In this document: positions 1 through 8,044 of the stretch, in pieces | How positions within the stretch are numbered: the stretch's first letter is position 1 | Layout: each line of letters begins with the position of its first letter | NCBI RefSeq assembly: GCF_042649825.1 | Contig: NZ_JBHSAB010000003.1 | Location: 1 to 64,000 of the forward strand | DNA length: 64,000 nt | Direction of reading: 5' to 3' | Origin: Legionella_C dresdenensis | GTDB lineage: Bacteria; Pseudomonadota; Gammaproteobacteria; Legionellales; Legionellaceae | The notes under the pieces: generated by a model | Seen by the model: only the letters and a program-made list of their open reading frames with translations | Database searches by the model: none | What the model was told of the DNA's origin: nothing | Translations under genes and position numbers: made by a program

Positions 1-37
1 CTTAAATAAATTTAATCTGTAAATACATTAGACAATG

Positions 38-358
38 CTACATGTCAAAATTAAATGGAAATAGTACTAGGATACAGCGATCAATAAGCATGGTTGTTTC
101 ACCAAATACTCCATTTTCTGATAATTTCATATTTGACAACATCAATCTTACGCATCGGTTTAGCAGTCCTATAAATACTGCCGATTCAAACTTTTGATAT
201 TCTTTAAATGCTGGAGACATGGGGTCTAATGAACCAATAAAATTAACAAAGATAGCTACATGTCTATACCATTCATAAAAAAGCTCATCATAATCGTTTG
301 TTTTTTTCGAGTTCTCAAAAAGTTGATTGATTAAGTCTGGAGGTAGGGGCACAGTCAT
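38..358 (-). CDS. Hypothetical protein, 106 aa, possibly truncated
   Basis: An intact reading frame on the minus strand from ATG at 358 to TAG at 38. The product is mostly helical and ends abruptly in FNFDM. Its second half (a helix around RCVRLMLSN followed by a stretch rich in aliphatic residues) is vaguely like DUF5677-type HEPN-fold proteins, which are normally more than twice as long, so this may be an N-terminal fragment. There is no convincing Shine-Dalgarno sequence before the ATG. It lies next to a reverse-transcriptase remnant in a degraded region. I do not recognise a function. Confidence 0.4.
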   Translation of the reverse strand: MTVPLPPDLINQLFENSKKTNDYDELFYEWYRHVAIFVNFIGSLDPMSPAFKEYQKFESAVFIGLLNRCVRLMLSNMKLSENGVFGETTMLIDRCILVLFPFNFDM

Positions 359-459
359 AAAAATTCCATTTTAATTTATAGCACTACTCCCAATTATAGC
401 AAAAGCTTATTGTCTCCTAATTTATAAATTGATAGACATTCATTTTAACCCCTTTTAAC

Positions 460-861
460 ATGTCTTTTAAATCGCTAAACATCGTTGCTCACTATGTTCT
501 GGATGAATGGCTGGAGGAAACTGTAATCCCGCTGATGCGAGGTAAGGTAAAGGTATTCCGATATGCCGACGATCTGGTCATCTGTTGCCAATACGAAACA
601 GACGCACAACGACTGAGAAACGTACTTGGTAAACGGCTATCCAAATACCGTCTCAACCTCAATGAAGAGAAAATGAAAATGGTTCCATTTTCGAAGAGGA
701 AGCAACGCCACGGAACCAAACAAGGTTCATTTGACTTTCTGGGTTTCACGTTCTATTTGGCCAAGTCCTGCCGAGGGCGGACAATTCCGAAGCTCAAGAC
801 GAGCGGAAAACGCTACCTAATCAACAAGCCTTTTTATCAAGTACCCAAGTCTGAAAAGTGA
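460..861 (+). pseudogene. Group II intron reverse transcriptase/maturase remnant
   Basis: The 133-residue frame contains the reverse-transcriptase catalytic motif YADD (in VFRYADDLVI) and the following block SFDFLGFTFY, both typical of LtrA-type group II intron proteins. The start, LNIVAHYVLDEW, corresponds to the family block usually reading LLANIYLHYVLDEW, so the fingers and first palm motifs are missing. The end, after KTSGKR, lacks the maturase (domain X) and endonuclease regions. Intact proteins are usually over 400 residues, so this is an internal fragment without activity. No intron RNA domains V/VI are evident around it. The ATG at 460 is just the first ATG in the fragment, not a real start. 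Confidence 0.8.
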
Positions 862-875
862 TTGAAGATTGGTAA

Positions 876-920
876 TGTTGGGTCAGACGACCCAACCTAC
901 AAAAATTATCCGGCACCAAG
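876..920. repeat. Dispersed palindromic repeat, GTAGGTTGGG family
   Basis: A palindrome built from TGTTGGGTC and GACCCAACCTAC, followed by AAAAATTATCCGGCACCAAG. Nearly the same tail (AAAAATTGTCCGGCACAAAG) follows another copy at 45186-45235. It sits just behind the reverse-transcriptase remnant. The remaining bases up to the def stop at 1022 show nothing else recognisable. Confidence 0.75.
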
Positions 921-1021
921 TTATGGGGAGGATAAAAAGTATTAACTAAATTAATACCTTATGGAAATTTTAGGACGAGGGAGAATAGCATTAGATTAAA
1001 TTTGTTTGAAATTTAAATCTA

Positions 1022-1537
1022 TTATTTGCTGCGTAATTCAGTTTTCGTGGTGAAGCTATCCTTGTTTTCTACCCGATCAATAAACAAAATGCCATCAAGG
1101 TGATCGACTTCATGCTGTATGATGCGGGCTTCAAGGCCGTTGGCCTTTTTAGTAATTAAATTGCCTTCAAGATCATAACCACTGTATTCAATTTCAAGCA
1201 GCCTGGTTACTTCGCCCATTATGTCGCCGCAGTTAAGACAGCCTTCATACCCTGTTTCAATTTCGTCAGACAGTTTTTTGAAGGCCGGGTTAATTAATAC
1301 TGTATCAGGAATTGGATGATCCACTTTTCTGCTTTGGGTATAGTCTGTGCCGAATACAATAATACGTTTGTTGATTCCTATCTGCGGAGCGGCTACACCC
1401 ACAGCATTTTCTTTTTGCATAATAGTAATTAATTCATTGGCAAGCTCTTTTAACCAGTCGCTGCCAAATTCAGCAGAAGAAACGGGTTCAGCTATTCCTC
1501 TTAATAGGGGGTTATCTTGTTCAAGTAGTGTTTTCAT
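1022..1537 (-). CDS. def: Peptide deformylase
   Basis: Removes the formyl group from the initiator methionine of new proteins, using a metal ion (Fe2+ in vivo in this family). All three signature motifs are present: motif 1 GVAAPQIG, motif 2 EGCLN with the metal-binding cysteine, and motif 3 QHEVDHLDG with the HExxH histidines and glutamate. At 171 residues it has the normal family length. Motif 2 reads EGCLNCGDIMG rather than the common EGCLSVP, so this may be a paralogue rather than the main def; it is not next to fmt, its usual partner. The ATG at 1537 has a good AGGAG six bases upstream. It is a single gene with repeats on both sides. Confidence 0.93.
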   Translation of the reverse strand: MKTLLEQDNPLLRGIAEPVSSAEFGSDWLKELANELITIMQKENAVGVAAPQIGINKRIIVFGTDYTQSRKVDHPIPDTVLINPAFKKLSDEIETGYEGCLNCGDIMGEVTRLLEIEYSGYDLEGNLITKKANGLEARIIQHEVDHLDGILFIDRVENKDSFTTKTELRSK

Positions 1538-1673
1538 AGTTCTCCTGATATTGGTAGCCTGCTTAGTGCATATTCTATCAGAAGAAAATACAATAATTTA
1601 TTTTTTTGTGAATTAAATGCCTAATCATGATATTCAATTTTCAAGATTTATTAAGATAAACGCCCGTCTTTGC

Positions 1674-1791
1674 AGTAAGCCCCTTCCTTTAGAGGTTTTT
1701 TGCAAACCCTCAGATGCCAGGGATGGCATCTGGGAGCGTCAGGATGACTTCATGCGTGTTTGCAAAAAACCTCTAAAGGAAGGGGCTTACT
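1674..1791. mobile_element. 118-bp MITE-like hairpin element
   Basis: Two perfect 34-bp inverted arms (1674-1707 and 1758-1791) enclose a 50-bp centre. The arms begin AGTAAGCCCCTTCC and end TTTTGCAAAC. The bases just outside (TGC on the left, TTGCA on the right) extend the symmetry imperfectly and may hold a short target duplication. The element encodes no protein; the short frame crossing it is produced by the arms. The structure fits a non-autonomous miniature transposon or a folded repeat. It lies immediately before a truncated coding remnant. No other copy was noticed in the window. Confidence 0.7.
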
Positions 1792-1792
1792 T

Positions 1793-1939
1793 GCACTGAA
1801 CTTGCAGGCAAAAAAGGTTGTGGTCGGCGCAGAATTCCGTGTCGAGCTTTACAGCAACCTGCAGGCAAGGCTACATATGCTGTGCCAAAGCCATAAGGAA
1901 ATTACATTTAATTTGACAGATATTGTTGCAGAGGCTTAA
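1793..1939 (+). pseudogene. C-terminal remnant of an unidentified gene
   Basis: Directly behind the hairpin element an open frame with normal codon use runs to TAA at 1937-1939. It would encode about 45 residues, including KKVVVGAEFRVELYSN and LQARLHMLCQSHKEITFN. It has no start codon of its own and its upstream continuation is lost in the element, so it appears to be the tail of a gene cut by insertion or rearrangement. I do not recognise the family. The stretch 1538-1673 between def and the element holds no other gene. Confidence 0.45.
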
Positions 1940-1979
1940 ATTGATAAACGCTGATGTTAAATAAAAAAGGATTTTTTAT

Positions 1980-3422
1980 ATGCCGTACAATGACTTACGC
2001 GATTTTCTTGACAGGTTGCGCGAAGAAAATGAATTAATTACGGTATCGCGTAAAGTTGAGCTGGCATTTGAAATAGGGCAGGCAATGCAGAAATCAGCCG
2101 CTGTTTCAGGCCCGGCGATTTTGTTTGAGAATAATGGAACCCCCTATTCGCTGGTTGGAGGGATTTATAACTCCAGAAAAAAAGCGTTGCTTGCATTTGA
2201 AGCCACTGAGGAAAACGTATTTTCCAGGATTTTGCAAGGGTTAGCAAAGCCTATTGCGCCGATCTTAATAGAAAACGCGCCAGTTCATGAAAATATTATC
2301 CATAGAGAAGACGTTGATTTGGCCAAACTGCCTGTTCCTCAATATAGTCCAGGAGATGGCGGCGCTTATATTACTTCTGCAATTGTAGTGAGCAAGGATC
2401 CTGAAACCGGGATTACTGATATGGGTAACTACCGTTTTCAGGTCATTTCAAAAAATACGCTTTCCTTTCTGGCCCAGCCTAATCACCGTTTTGGTAAACA
2501 TATTGCCAAAATCCTGAAAATGGGTAAAACGCACTATGAGGCAGCGTTGGTGATCGCGGTTGATCCGTTGATGGTGTATGGTTGCCAGTTTCAAGTATCG
2601 GAAGATACCGATGATTTTGCATTTGTTGGCGGTTTACGGCAAAAAGCTGTCGAATTGGTTAAGTGTAAAACTATTGATTTACAAGTGCCGGCACATGCGG
2701 AATTTGTGATTGAAATCAGTATTGATCTTGCGCAAACAGTGTTTGAAGGGCCGTTAGGTGAATATACCGGTTATTATACGCCTGGTTCGAATAAACCCGT
2801 TGCCACGGTAAGGGCGATAACTCACCGTAATAATCCAATCTTTCAAGCCTTGTTAACGGGTGTACCACCCACTGAAAATCATATTTTAAAGCAATTGCCT
2901 TTTGAGGCATCGTTTTATCAACGGATGAAGCAGCTATTTCCAACAATCCAAAAGGTAGCAATTCCTCCTTCCGGCGGCGTATCTTTTTATATTGTGATTG
3001 CTATGGAACCGCGTTTTTCAGGCGAGGCGCGTCAGGCAATGCTGGCTGCCATTGCTTCTAATATGCGCCCCAAGTTAGTGATTGTGGTGAATACAGATAT
3101 TGATGTACAGGATCCCGCCCAGGTGGAGTGGGCGCTGGCATTTCGTATGCAGCCGGCGGAAGATGTGACACTGATAGAAAATGTACCTGCCGGACCTCTT
3201 GATCCCTCTGTTTCGGACGCAATACCGCTTGATCAGCGCCTGGGATCGGCAATAGGGATAGACGCGACTTATCCGGTAGGGGCAAGAGTGAGTTCAGGAG
3301 ATTCGAATCAAACGGAGGAAACAGCGGCCGGGCAAGGACTTTATTTTAAGGTCGCTGAAATACCAGGCTGGGAAAGCTATAATTTTCCAGAATTAGCTGA
3401 ATTTTTAGATAAGGAAAGATAA
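1980..3422 (+). CDS. UbiD-family prenyl-FMN-dependent (de)carboxylase, first copy
   Basis: A 480-residue member of the UbiD family, which removes or adds carboxyl groups on aromatic or unsaturated acids using the prenylated FMN made by UbiX. The active-site pattern is present: an arginine in NYRFQV (about R152) and the glutamate pair of EGPLGEYTGYY (E256 and E261, spaced five as in Fdc1). The rest follows the family, with the late GIDATYP region. AAGGA lies seven bases before the ATG. It is first in a four-gene operon with an SRPBCC protein, a second UbiD protein and UbiX. Because a second, distinct UbiD follows, this is probably not simply the ubiquinone enzyme. The substrate is unknown. The two could also form a hetero-oligomer, as in phenylphosphate carboxylase. 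Confidence 0.9.
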   Translation: MPYNDLRDFLDRLREENELITVSRKVELAFEIGQAMQKSAAVSGPAILFENNGTPYSLVGGIYNSRKKALLAFEATEENVFSRILQGLAKPIAPILIENAPVHENIIHREDVDLAKLPVPQYSPGDGGAYITSAIVVSKDPETGITDMGNYRFQVISKNTLSFLAQPNHRFGKHIAKILKMGKTHYEAALVIAVDPLMVYGCQFQVSEDTDDFAFVGGLRQKAVELVKCKTIDLQVPAHAEFVIEISIDLAQTVFEGPLGEYTGYYTPGSNKPVATVRAITHRNNPIFQALLTGVPPTENHILKQLPFEASFYQRMKQLFPTIQKVAIPPSGGVSFYIVIAMEPRFSGEARQAMLAAIASNMRPKLVIVVNTDIDVQDPAQVEWALAFRMQPAEDVTLIENVPAGPLDPSVSDAIPLDQRLGSAIGIDATYPVGARVSSGDSNQTEETAAGQGLYFKVAEIPGWESYNFPELAEFLDKER

Positions 3423-3424
3423 AA

Positions 3425-3844
3425 ATGGCAATGATAGAGCATGAAATAACCATTAACGCGCCTGCAGAAAAAATATATAAGGCATTGAGCAGCCTGGATG
3501 GCTTGCGCAGTTGGCATACGGCGGTCATTGAAGGCGAACACAAACTTAATCATAACCTGACTCTTAAAGGTAAAGACAAACCGATTTTTGTATGGAAGGT
3601 AACCGATCTGGATCCCAATCACCGTTTAGAATGGGAATGCGTGCAAGGGCCGGGCGATTCAGTGGGAACCAAAGTCGCTTATTCAATTTCCAAAACAAAA
3701 GATGGACGCGCATTAGTCGAGTGTAGTCATACGGATTGGCCGCATACTCAAGGCAACTACAAAAAATGCAATACGCTGTGGGGAATTTTGCTGCATCATT
3801 TGAAAAACTATGTGGAAACGGATGTCTCCATGCCTGCTTTTTAA
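3425..3844 (+). CDS. SRPBCC (START/Bet v1-like) family protein
   Basis: A 139-residue protein opening with the typical SRPBCC strand and helix (EITINAPAEKIYKALSSLDG), followed by alternating strands and a long C-terminal helix. The fold makes a deep hydrophobic pocket and includes polyketide cyclases, aromatase-like enzymes, coenzyme Q-binding proteins and AHSA1-type proteins. The start is two bases after the stop of the first ubiD gene, so the two are translationally coupled. Placed between two decarboxylase genes, it could bind or process their hydrophobic substrate. That role is inferred from context only; no catalytic residues are defined for this subgroup. Confidence 0.8.
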   Translation: MAMIEHEITINAPAEKIYKALSSLDGLRSWHTAVIEGEHKLNHNLTLKGKDKPIFVWKVTDLDPNHRLEWECVQGPGDSVGTKVAYSISKTKDGRALVECSHTDWPHTQGNYKKCNTLWGILLHHLKNYVETDVSMPAF

Positions 3845-3862
3845 TCAATGAGGATAACGAAA

Positions 3863-5440
3863 ATGTCCCAGAAAAGCCTTGAGCAATTTGTAAATGATTT
3901 GGATGCGGCGGGTTTTCTTGTCCGGATTAGCGAAGAAAAACATGTTGATGAACTGCCGGGTATTATGGAAGCTAATCCATTAAAAGCGGTGTTAGTAGAA
4001 AAAATTAAAGACTGTGATTTTCAGTTTTTGGCGAATGCTTATTCAAATCAGGATATGTATGCCTGGGCTCTGGATTGTAAAAAGAATGAAACAGGAGCAA
4101 AAATAACCGAGCTCGCTACAAGGAGAATCCCTCCTGTTTACGTTAAGGATGCGCCATGCAAAGAGGTTATTCTTAAAGGCGATGAAGTGGATCTCACTAA
4201 ACTGCCGCTTTTTCTGCACCATGAACGCGATGGTCATGCTTATACCAACGATAATCTGGTAATCAGTAAAGATCCGGATACCGGAATTACAGACTGGGGC
4301 ATCTACCGCAGTATGTTCCGCACCAAAAATGAAAAAAGTCTGGATATGACGTGCTCTTCGCATCGTCAGCGTCTCAACGCTTTAAAAGCGCAAAAAAATG
4401 GTAAAAATCTGCCAATGGCGATTGTGATTGGCGGTAATCTGATGGATAAAATTGCAGCCTTGACTTCGGTGCCGTCTGATGTGGACGATTGGGATGTGCT
4501 GGGCGGAATTTATGGTGAACCTGCCAAACTTGTTCGCTGTGAGACAATTGATTTATATGTACCTGCCCATGCGGAAATTGTTTTGGAAGGGGAATTATTA
4601 GCCACTGAAGGCTGGACCCATGATGAAGGGCCATATGGTGAATTTACCGGTATGTATGGCGGCGGGTTAAAACAGAATCCAATATTTAAAGTACACTGCA
4701 TTACCCATCGTAAAGGCGCCATTTATCAGCACGCCACAATTGGCGGCAGTCATCCCTGGTATACCGATAATATGCTGCAGTTACCGGCGCTTGAAGCAGA
4801 TATTTTCCAGGCTCTGAAACGATCTGGTATTGACGTGCTTGAGGTCCGAGCGCCTGCTGGCGGATTGTCAAATATTGCTTACGCAAAAATAAACACAGTA
4901 GGCGGCGGTGATGGCATGCAAGCGCTTGCAGTCATGTTAAGCTGCTCACGGCTTGCTCTCCCTAAAGTAGCAATGGTATTTGATGGCGATGTGGATATCT
5001 GGAACGACAGTGCGGTGCTGTGGGCGATGGCGTTCCGATATATGCCGCACAGAGATACCTTAATAATGCCGGGCGGAAATACCATGACGGTTGATCCGAC
5101 AGTCGGCAGCGATACGCCGCCGATTAGCGCCTCCAAACTGGGATTGGATTGTACAATTCCATTAGTCGGAGGTTTTGATCCCTGCAGCTTTGATCCCAGT
5201 TCAATCTGCAATTTGGGTGCGCCGCCGGCAGTCACGGCAATGTCTTTAGATGAGCTGACCAGAGCAATGACTGAATTTATTCAGCAAGAACCCCGTTCCT
5301 GGAAGGACATTCTGCAGCAATATCATGGGCAACCTTACTTTTTAATCTATCAGGCATTTGGCGCAATTCGGCACCAATTGGAACGTCAGGATGAGTCGCC
5401 CTGGTTTAAATATACGTTTGCCGATACAAAAAAATCATAA
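3863..5440 (+). CDS. UbiD-family prenyl-FMN-dependent (de)carboxylase, second copy
   Basis: A 525-residue UbiD-family protein clearly different from the one at 1980. It has the same active-site pattern: an arginine in YRSMFR (about R149) and the pair of glutamates in DEGPYGEFTG (E255, E260). Conserved surroundings include the block DLTKLPLFLHH and PAHAEIVLEGE. The frame is open from an ATG at 3848, but only the ATG at 3863 has a proper ribosome site (GAGGA, eight bases upstream), so I start there. The prenyl-FMN synthase gene follows after eight bases. Two UbiD paralogues plus one UbiX in one operon suggest either two sequential decarboxylations or a two-subunit enzyme. I cannot tell which, if either, acts in ubiquinone synthesis. 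Confidence 0.9.
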   Translation: MSQKSLEQFVNDLDAAGFLVRISEEKHVDELPGIMEANPLKAVLVEKIKDCDFQFLANAYSNQDMYAWALDCKKNETGAKITELATRRIPPVYVKDAPCKEVILKGDEVDLTKLPLFLHHERDGHAYTNDNLVISKDPDTGITDWGIYRSMFRTKNEKSLDMTCSSHRQRLNALKAQKNGKNLPMAIVIGGNLMDKIAALTSVPSDVDDWDVLGGIYGEPAKLVRCETIDLYVPAHAEIVLEGELLATEGWTHDEGPYGEFTGMYGGGLKQNPIFKVHCITHRKGAIYQHATIGGSHPWYTDNMLQLPALEADIFQALKRSGIDVLEVRAPAGGLSNIAYAKINTVGGGDGMQALAVMLSCSRLALPKVAMVFDGDVDIWNDSAVLWAMAFRYMPHRDTLIMPGGNTMTVDPTVGSDTPPISASKLGLDCTIPLVGGFDPCSFDPSSICNLGAPPAVTAMSLDELTRAMTEFIQQEPRSWKDILQQYHGQPYFLIYQAFGAIRHQLERQDESPWFKYTFADTKKS

Positions 5441-5448
5441 GGGAAAAA

Positions 5449-6054
5449 ATGAATCAGATCAGGGCAAAAAAACGGCTTATTATTGGTATAAGCGGGGCAT
5501 CAGGAATTATTTACGGAATTCGCTTGCTTCAACTGTTAAAAAATACGGAATACGAAACTCATCTGGTGATGTCAAAAGCAGCGCAACAAACCCGTACTTA
5601 TGAAACTGAATTATCGGCTGCACAGTTATCTGCATTGGCCGATAATACCTACAATATTAATGATATAGCCGCCTCTATTGCCAGTGGTTCATTTAAAACT
5701 GCAGGGATGATTATTGCTCCCTGCTCAATGCGTACCCTTGCTGATATTGCTTGTGGAACCACATCCAATCTGCTGACAAGAGCTGCGGATGTGGTGCTGA
5801 AAGAACGCCGCCGCCTGGTATTAATGCCCCGTGAAACACCGCTGCATTTAATTCATATCGAGAATATGAAGCGGGTTACCGAAGCCGGCGCTATTATCGC
5901 CCCGCCTACACCTGCTTTTTATAATCAGCCTGAAACTCTGGACGATATAATAAACCATACGGTGGGCAGAATTCTGGATCTTTTTGATATTGAAGTCGGA
6001 TGTGTGAAACGCTGGAATTGCCCCAGCCCTGAAGTTGAATTAGCTGTGGAATAA
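5449..6054 (+). CDS. ubiX: Flavin prenyltransferase UbiX
   Basis: Makes prenylated FMN, the cofactor of UbiD enzymes, from FMN and dimethylallyl phosphate. The 201-residue sequence shows the flavodoxin-like phosphate loop GISGASG (residues 13-19), the SMRTLADIA block, the highly conserved LTRAADVVLKERR-LVLMPRETPLH region and the C-terminal PPTPAFY and DDIINHTVGRILDLF blocks. It is slightly longer than E. coli UbiX at the N-terminus. It lies eight bases behind the second ubiD gene, so the cofactor maker and two cofactor users share an operon. AGGGAAAAA precedes the ATG. Confidence 0.95.
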   Translation: MNQIRAKKRLIIGISGASGIIYGIRLLQLLKNTEYETHLVMSKAAQQTRTYETELSAAQLSALADNTYNINDIAASIASGSFKTAGMIIAPCSMRTLADIACGTTSNLLTRAADVVLKERRRLVLMPRETPLHLIHIENMKRVTEAGAIIAPPTPAFYNQPETLDDIINHTVGRILDLFDIEVGCVKRWNCPSPEVELAVE

Positions 6055-6152
6055 GTTGTAGTAATTTATCTGTTTTAAGGAAAAACAATTTGGTGGACAA
6101 ATTTTATCTAGTGGTATTAAATAGAGGGGGTTTATAGAAAGGAGTCTATACC

Positions 6153-7355
6153 ATGAACTTTGCAACCTTGAAGCAAATTATTGCTATTTATGATAAGTCT
6201 TATAAAACAAAAACTGACAGTCAATTTCTAAGAGTTATTTTTGGCTCAACTGTGCCTATGGAAAAATTAAGGAAATTTGTTGAGGATAATTCACCAACCC
6301 CTGATACTAATGAATCTCATTTAACTTTTTCTCAGGAATATGAGCTTGGCAAAATTCTTTATGCGAAAGAGCCCGTACCCAGAACTGAAATCAAAGAAGT
6401 TTTTGATAATATTAAACAACAGTTATGGGAGGGAGAGTATTGTACTGCAAGTTATGAAACAGCTCAAAAACTGTATGACAATGACTTAACTCTTGATGCG
6501 CACTGGCAAGCGGTAAAAAAACATCCTCAAAATGAAAGCAGGGATTTTGCTGAAATTCTATGCAATTTACCAGTTGAGATACGTGATAATACGGTTCTGC
6601 TCTCTGAAATTGAAAACACGCAATGTAAGCCCGATATTATTCAAAATATTATTAATGAATTAAAAAAGGATAATCTGCTGACGGCAGATATTCTGGTAAA
6701 TGTTATAAAATACTATGAATGCAGCCAACGGCACCTGCAAACTTTGAAATTGCTAAAGCAATCCCAGATTCTCAATGGGCAAAGAGATAAGCAGGTTCTT
6801 AGTGTTGTAGCGCGTAATATTCACTTGCTGGGTTCATCCGAAGGCGTCACAACAATAGTCAATTCGCTCACTCAATTGGAGTTAGATAAGCAATTAAACG
6901 AGTTGGAATTGAGCTATCTGGCTAACAGTACTCTACACTTCAAAAAGGCAATGGATGCAATTCCCATGCTGCATGCGGCTGGTATGGCGAGTGAAATGTA
7001 TTTTGCCTTTGTTTTTCGGGCAAGCGAACACGTCAAGCTTGCCTCCTTATTAATTATGTTAAAAAATAAGGAATTGCTTGAAAACTACTTCACTGAATTA
7101 AATCAAACAAAAGATTATTGGTCTTTTATTATTCATATTGATTCTCTTTTGTCGATGGCACAAGAGCCAGAGACTGATAAGCTGGTCGATAAATTGCAGC
7201 AGATAATTTCCGAATGCAAGAGTCCCAGAACACCGCAAAAACCAATAGAGCTGGATGCTGTATTGGTTCATACCTTTTTATCTCCAGGTAAAATATCGCC
7301 GCGCAAAATTCTGGTGCCTGTTGGTAGTTCTCCCTCACCCACTTCACTATTCTGA
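6153..7355 (+). CDS. Hypothetical helical protein, 400 aa
   Basis: A long intact frame with a strong ribosome site (AGGAG eight bases before the ATG). The product is almost entirely predicted helix, with leucine-rich stretches such as LQTLKLLKQSQ and LELDKQLNELELSYLAN that suggest stacked helical repeats. The C-terminus turns Ser/Pro-rich (SPRKILVPVGSSPSPTSLF). There is no signal peptide or membrane segment. It stands apart from the ubiX operon by 98 bases. Large helical soluble proteins without known domains are common among Dot/Icm effectors of Legionellales, so that is one possibility, but nothing specific supports it. Confidence 0.7.
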   Translation: MNFATLKQIIAIYDKSYKTKTDSQFLRVIFGSTVPMEKLRKFVEDNSPTPDTNESHLTFSQEYELGKILYAKEPVPRTEIKEVFDNIKQQLWEGEYCTASYETAQKLYDNDLTLDAHWQAVKKHPQNESRDFAEILCNLPVEIRDNTVLLSEIENTQCKPDIIQNIINELKKDNLLTADILVNVIKYYECSQRHLQTLKLLKQSQILNGQRDKQVLSVVARNIHLLGSSEGVTTIVNSLTQLELDKQLNELELSYLANSTLHFKKAMDAIPMLHAAGMASEMYFAFVFRASEHVKLASLLIMLKNKELLENYFTELNQTKDYWSFIIHIDSLLSMAQEPETDKLVDKLQQIISECKSPRTPQKPIELDAVLVHTFLSPGKISPRKILVPVGSSPSPTSLF

Positions 7356-7377
7356 TTTGTTGAATAGAAAAGAGTTT

Positions 7378-7403
7378 GTCATTCCTGCCTCCGCGGGGAT
7401 GAC
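7378..7403. repeat. GTCATTCCCGC-family palindrome
   Basis: An imperfect palindrome, GTCATTCCTGCC-TCC-GCGGGGATGAC, just after the hypothetical gene. Related copies lie at 22350-22370, 36587-36610 and 58659-58684, each close to the end of a gene. It may also serve as a transcription terminator stem. Confidence 0.7.
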
Positions 7404-7435
7404 ACCATCATTGTTTCCATAGCCTATACACAATG

Positions 7436-7650
7436 TTATCCACAGAATTTGTGGATAACAAAAAGCTGATAGTTTAATAAAATCCTTATAAAACAAAGGA
7501 ATTATACATTATTGGATAGATGGGTGTGAAAAAAGAATTTGAAATTTTATAAGTTATCCACAGAAGGGAAAAGTGCGCTTTTTACTTTGCGGATGCGGAT
7601 GATAACAGATAAAAATAAAAAAACAATTCTTGACCAGAAATGTATCTGCA
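7436..7650. promoter_or_regulatory. DnaA-box module 1 (three perfect boxes)
   Basis: Perfect DnaA boxes (TTATCCACA or its complement) lie at 7436-7444 (plus), 7450-7458 (minus) and 7554-7562 (plus). The first two face each other across five bases, forming a palindrome. An AT-rich stretch (about 7460-7550) separates them from the third box, and a second A-rich stretch with AAAAATAAAAAAACA follows at about 7610-7630. The same arrangement recurs at 8045-8250. This could be an origin of replication, a DnaA-titration site or a regulatory site. No dnaA gene is in the window. The rest of the 378-bp intergenic region holds no gene. Confidence 0.75.
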
Positions 7651-7734
7651 TTAATATTTTAAATTTATGCTTTACTTGAATGAGAGAGATAATCTTGTTG
7701 AGCCCACTATTCACTCTGAGGATGATTATAAAAT

Positions 7735-7953
7735 ATGAAGCAATTATCAAAGTCTGGCAAACGTTTATACCGCTCGCGAACTGATCGCATGATTGCAGGA
7801 GTCTGCGGCGGTCTGGCAACTTATTTCGAAATGGACCCGAGCTGGGTACGAATACTGTTTATCCTTTTCTTATTATTAGGCGGCTGCGCTATTTTAGTAT
7901 ACCTGATTATGTGGCTTGTCGTTCCAAAAGAGCCCTTATCAGAAATAAAATAA
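7735..7953 (+). CDS. PspC-domain small membrane protein
   Basis: A 72-residue protein covering almost exactly one PspC domain. The N-terminal signature RLYRSRTDRMIAGVCGGLA is followed by YFEMDPSWVRILF and one hydrophobic membrane segment (about residues 40-64, LFILFLLLGGCAILVYLIM), ending in VVPKEP. PspC proteins are inner-membrane sensors of envelope stress; single-domain versions like this are widespread and poorly studied. A GAGGA lies rather far (13 bases) from the ATG. The psp partners are not nearby. The gene sits between two clusters of DnaA boxes, which may be coincidental or may reflect conserved replication or regulatory sequence around it. Confidence 0.9.
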   Translation: MKQLSKSGKRLYRSRTDRMIAGVCGGLATYFEMDPSWVRILFILFLLLGGCAILVYLIMWLVVPKEPLSEIK

Positions 7954-8044
7954 CACCCTTGCCTGGGAGAAGCAGGTTGGCATTTTCTCGATCAATCTAC
8001 CTCAAGCCTGATTGTATATGCTTTCCCTCATTCTGTGCACAGAC

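Noticed and set aside
1617..1799. A 60-codon open frame over the 118-bp hairpin element
   Set aside because: It is created by the inverted arms, has no ribosome site and no protein-like composition.
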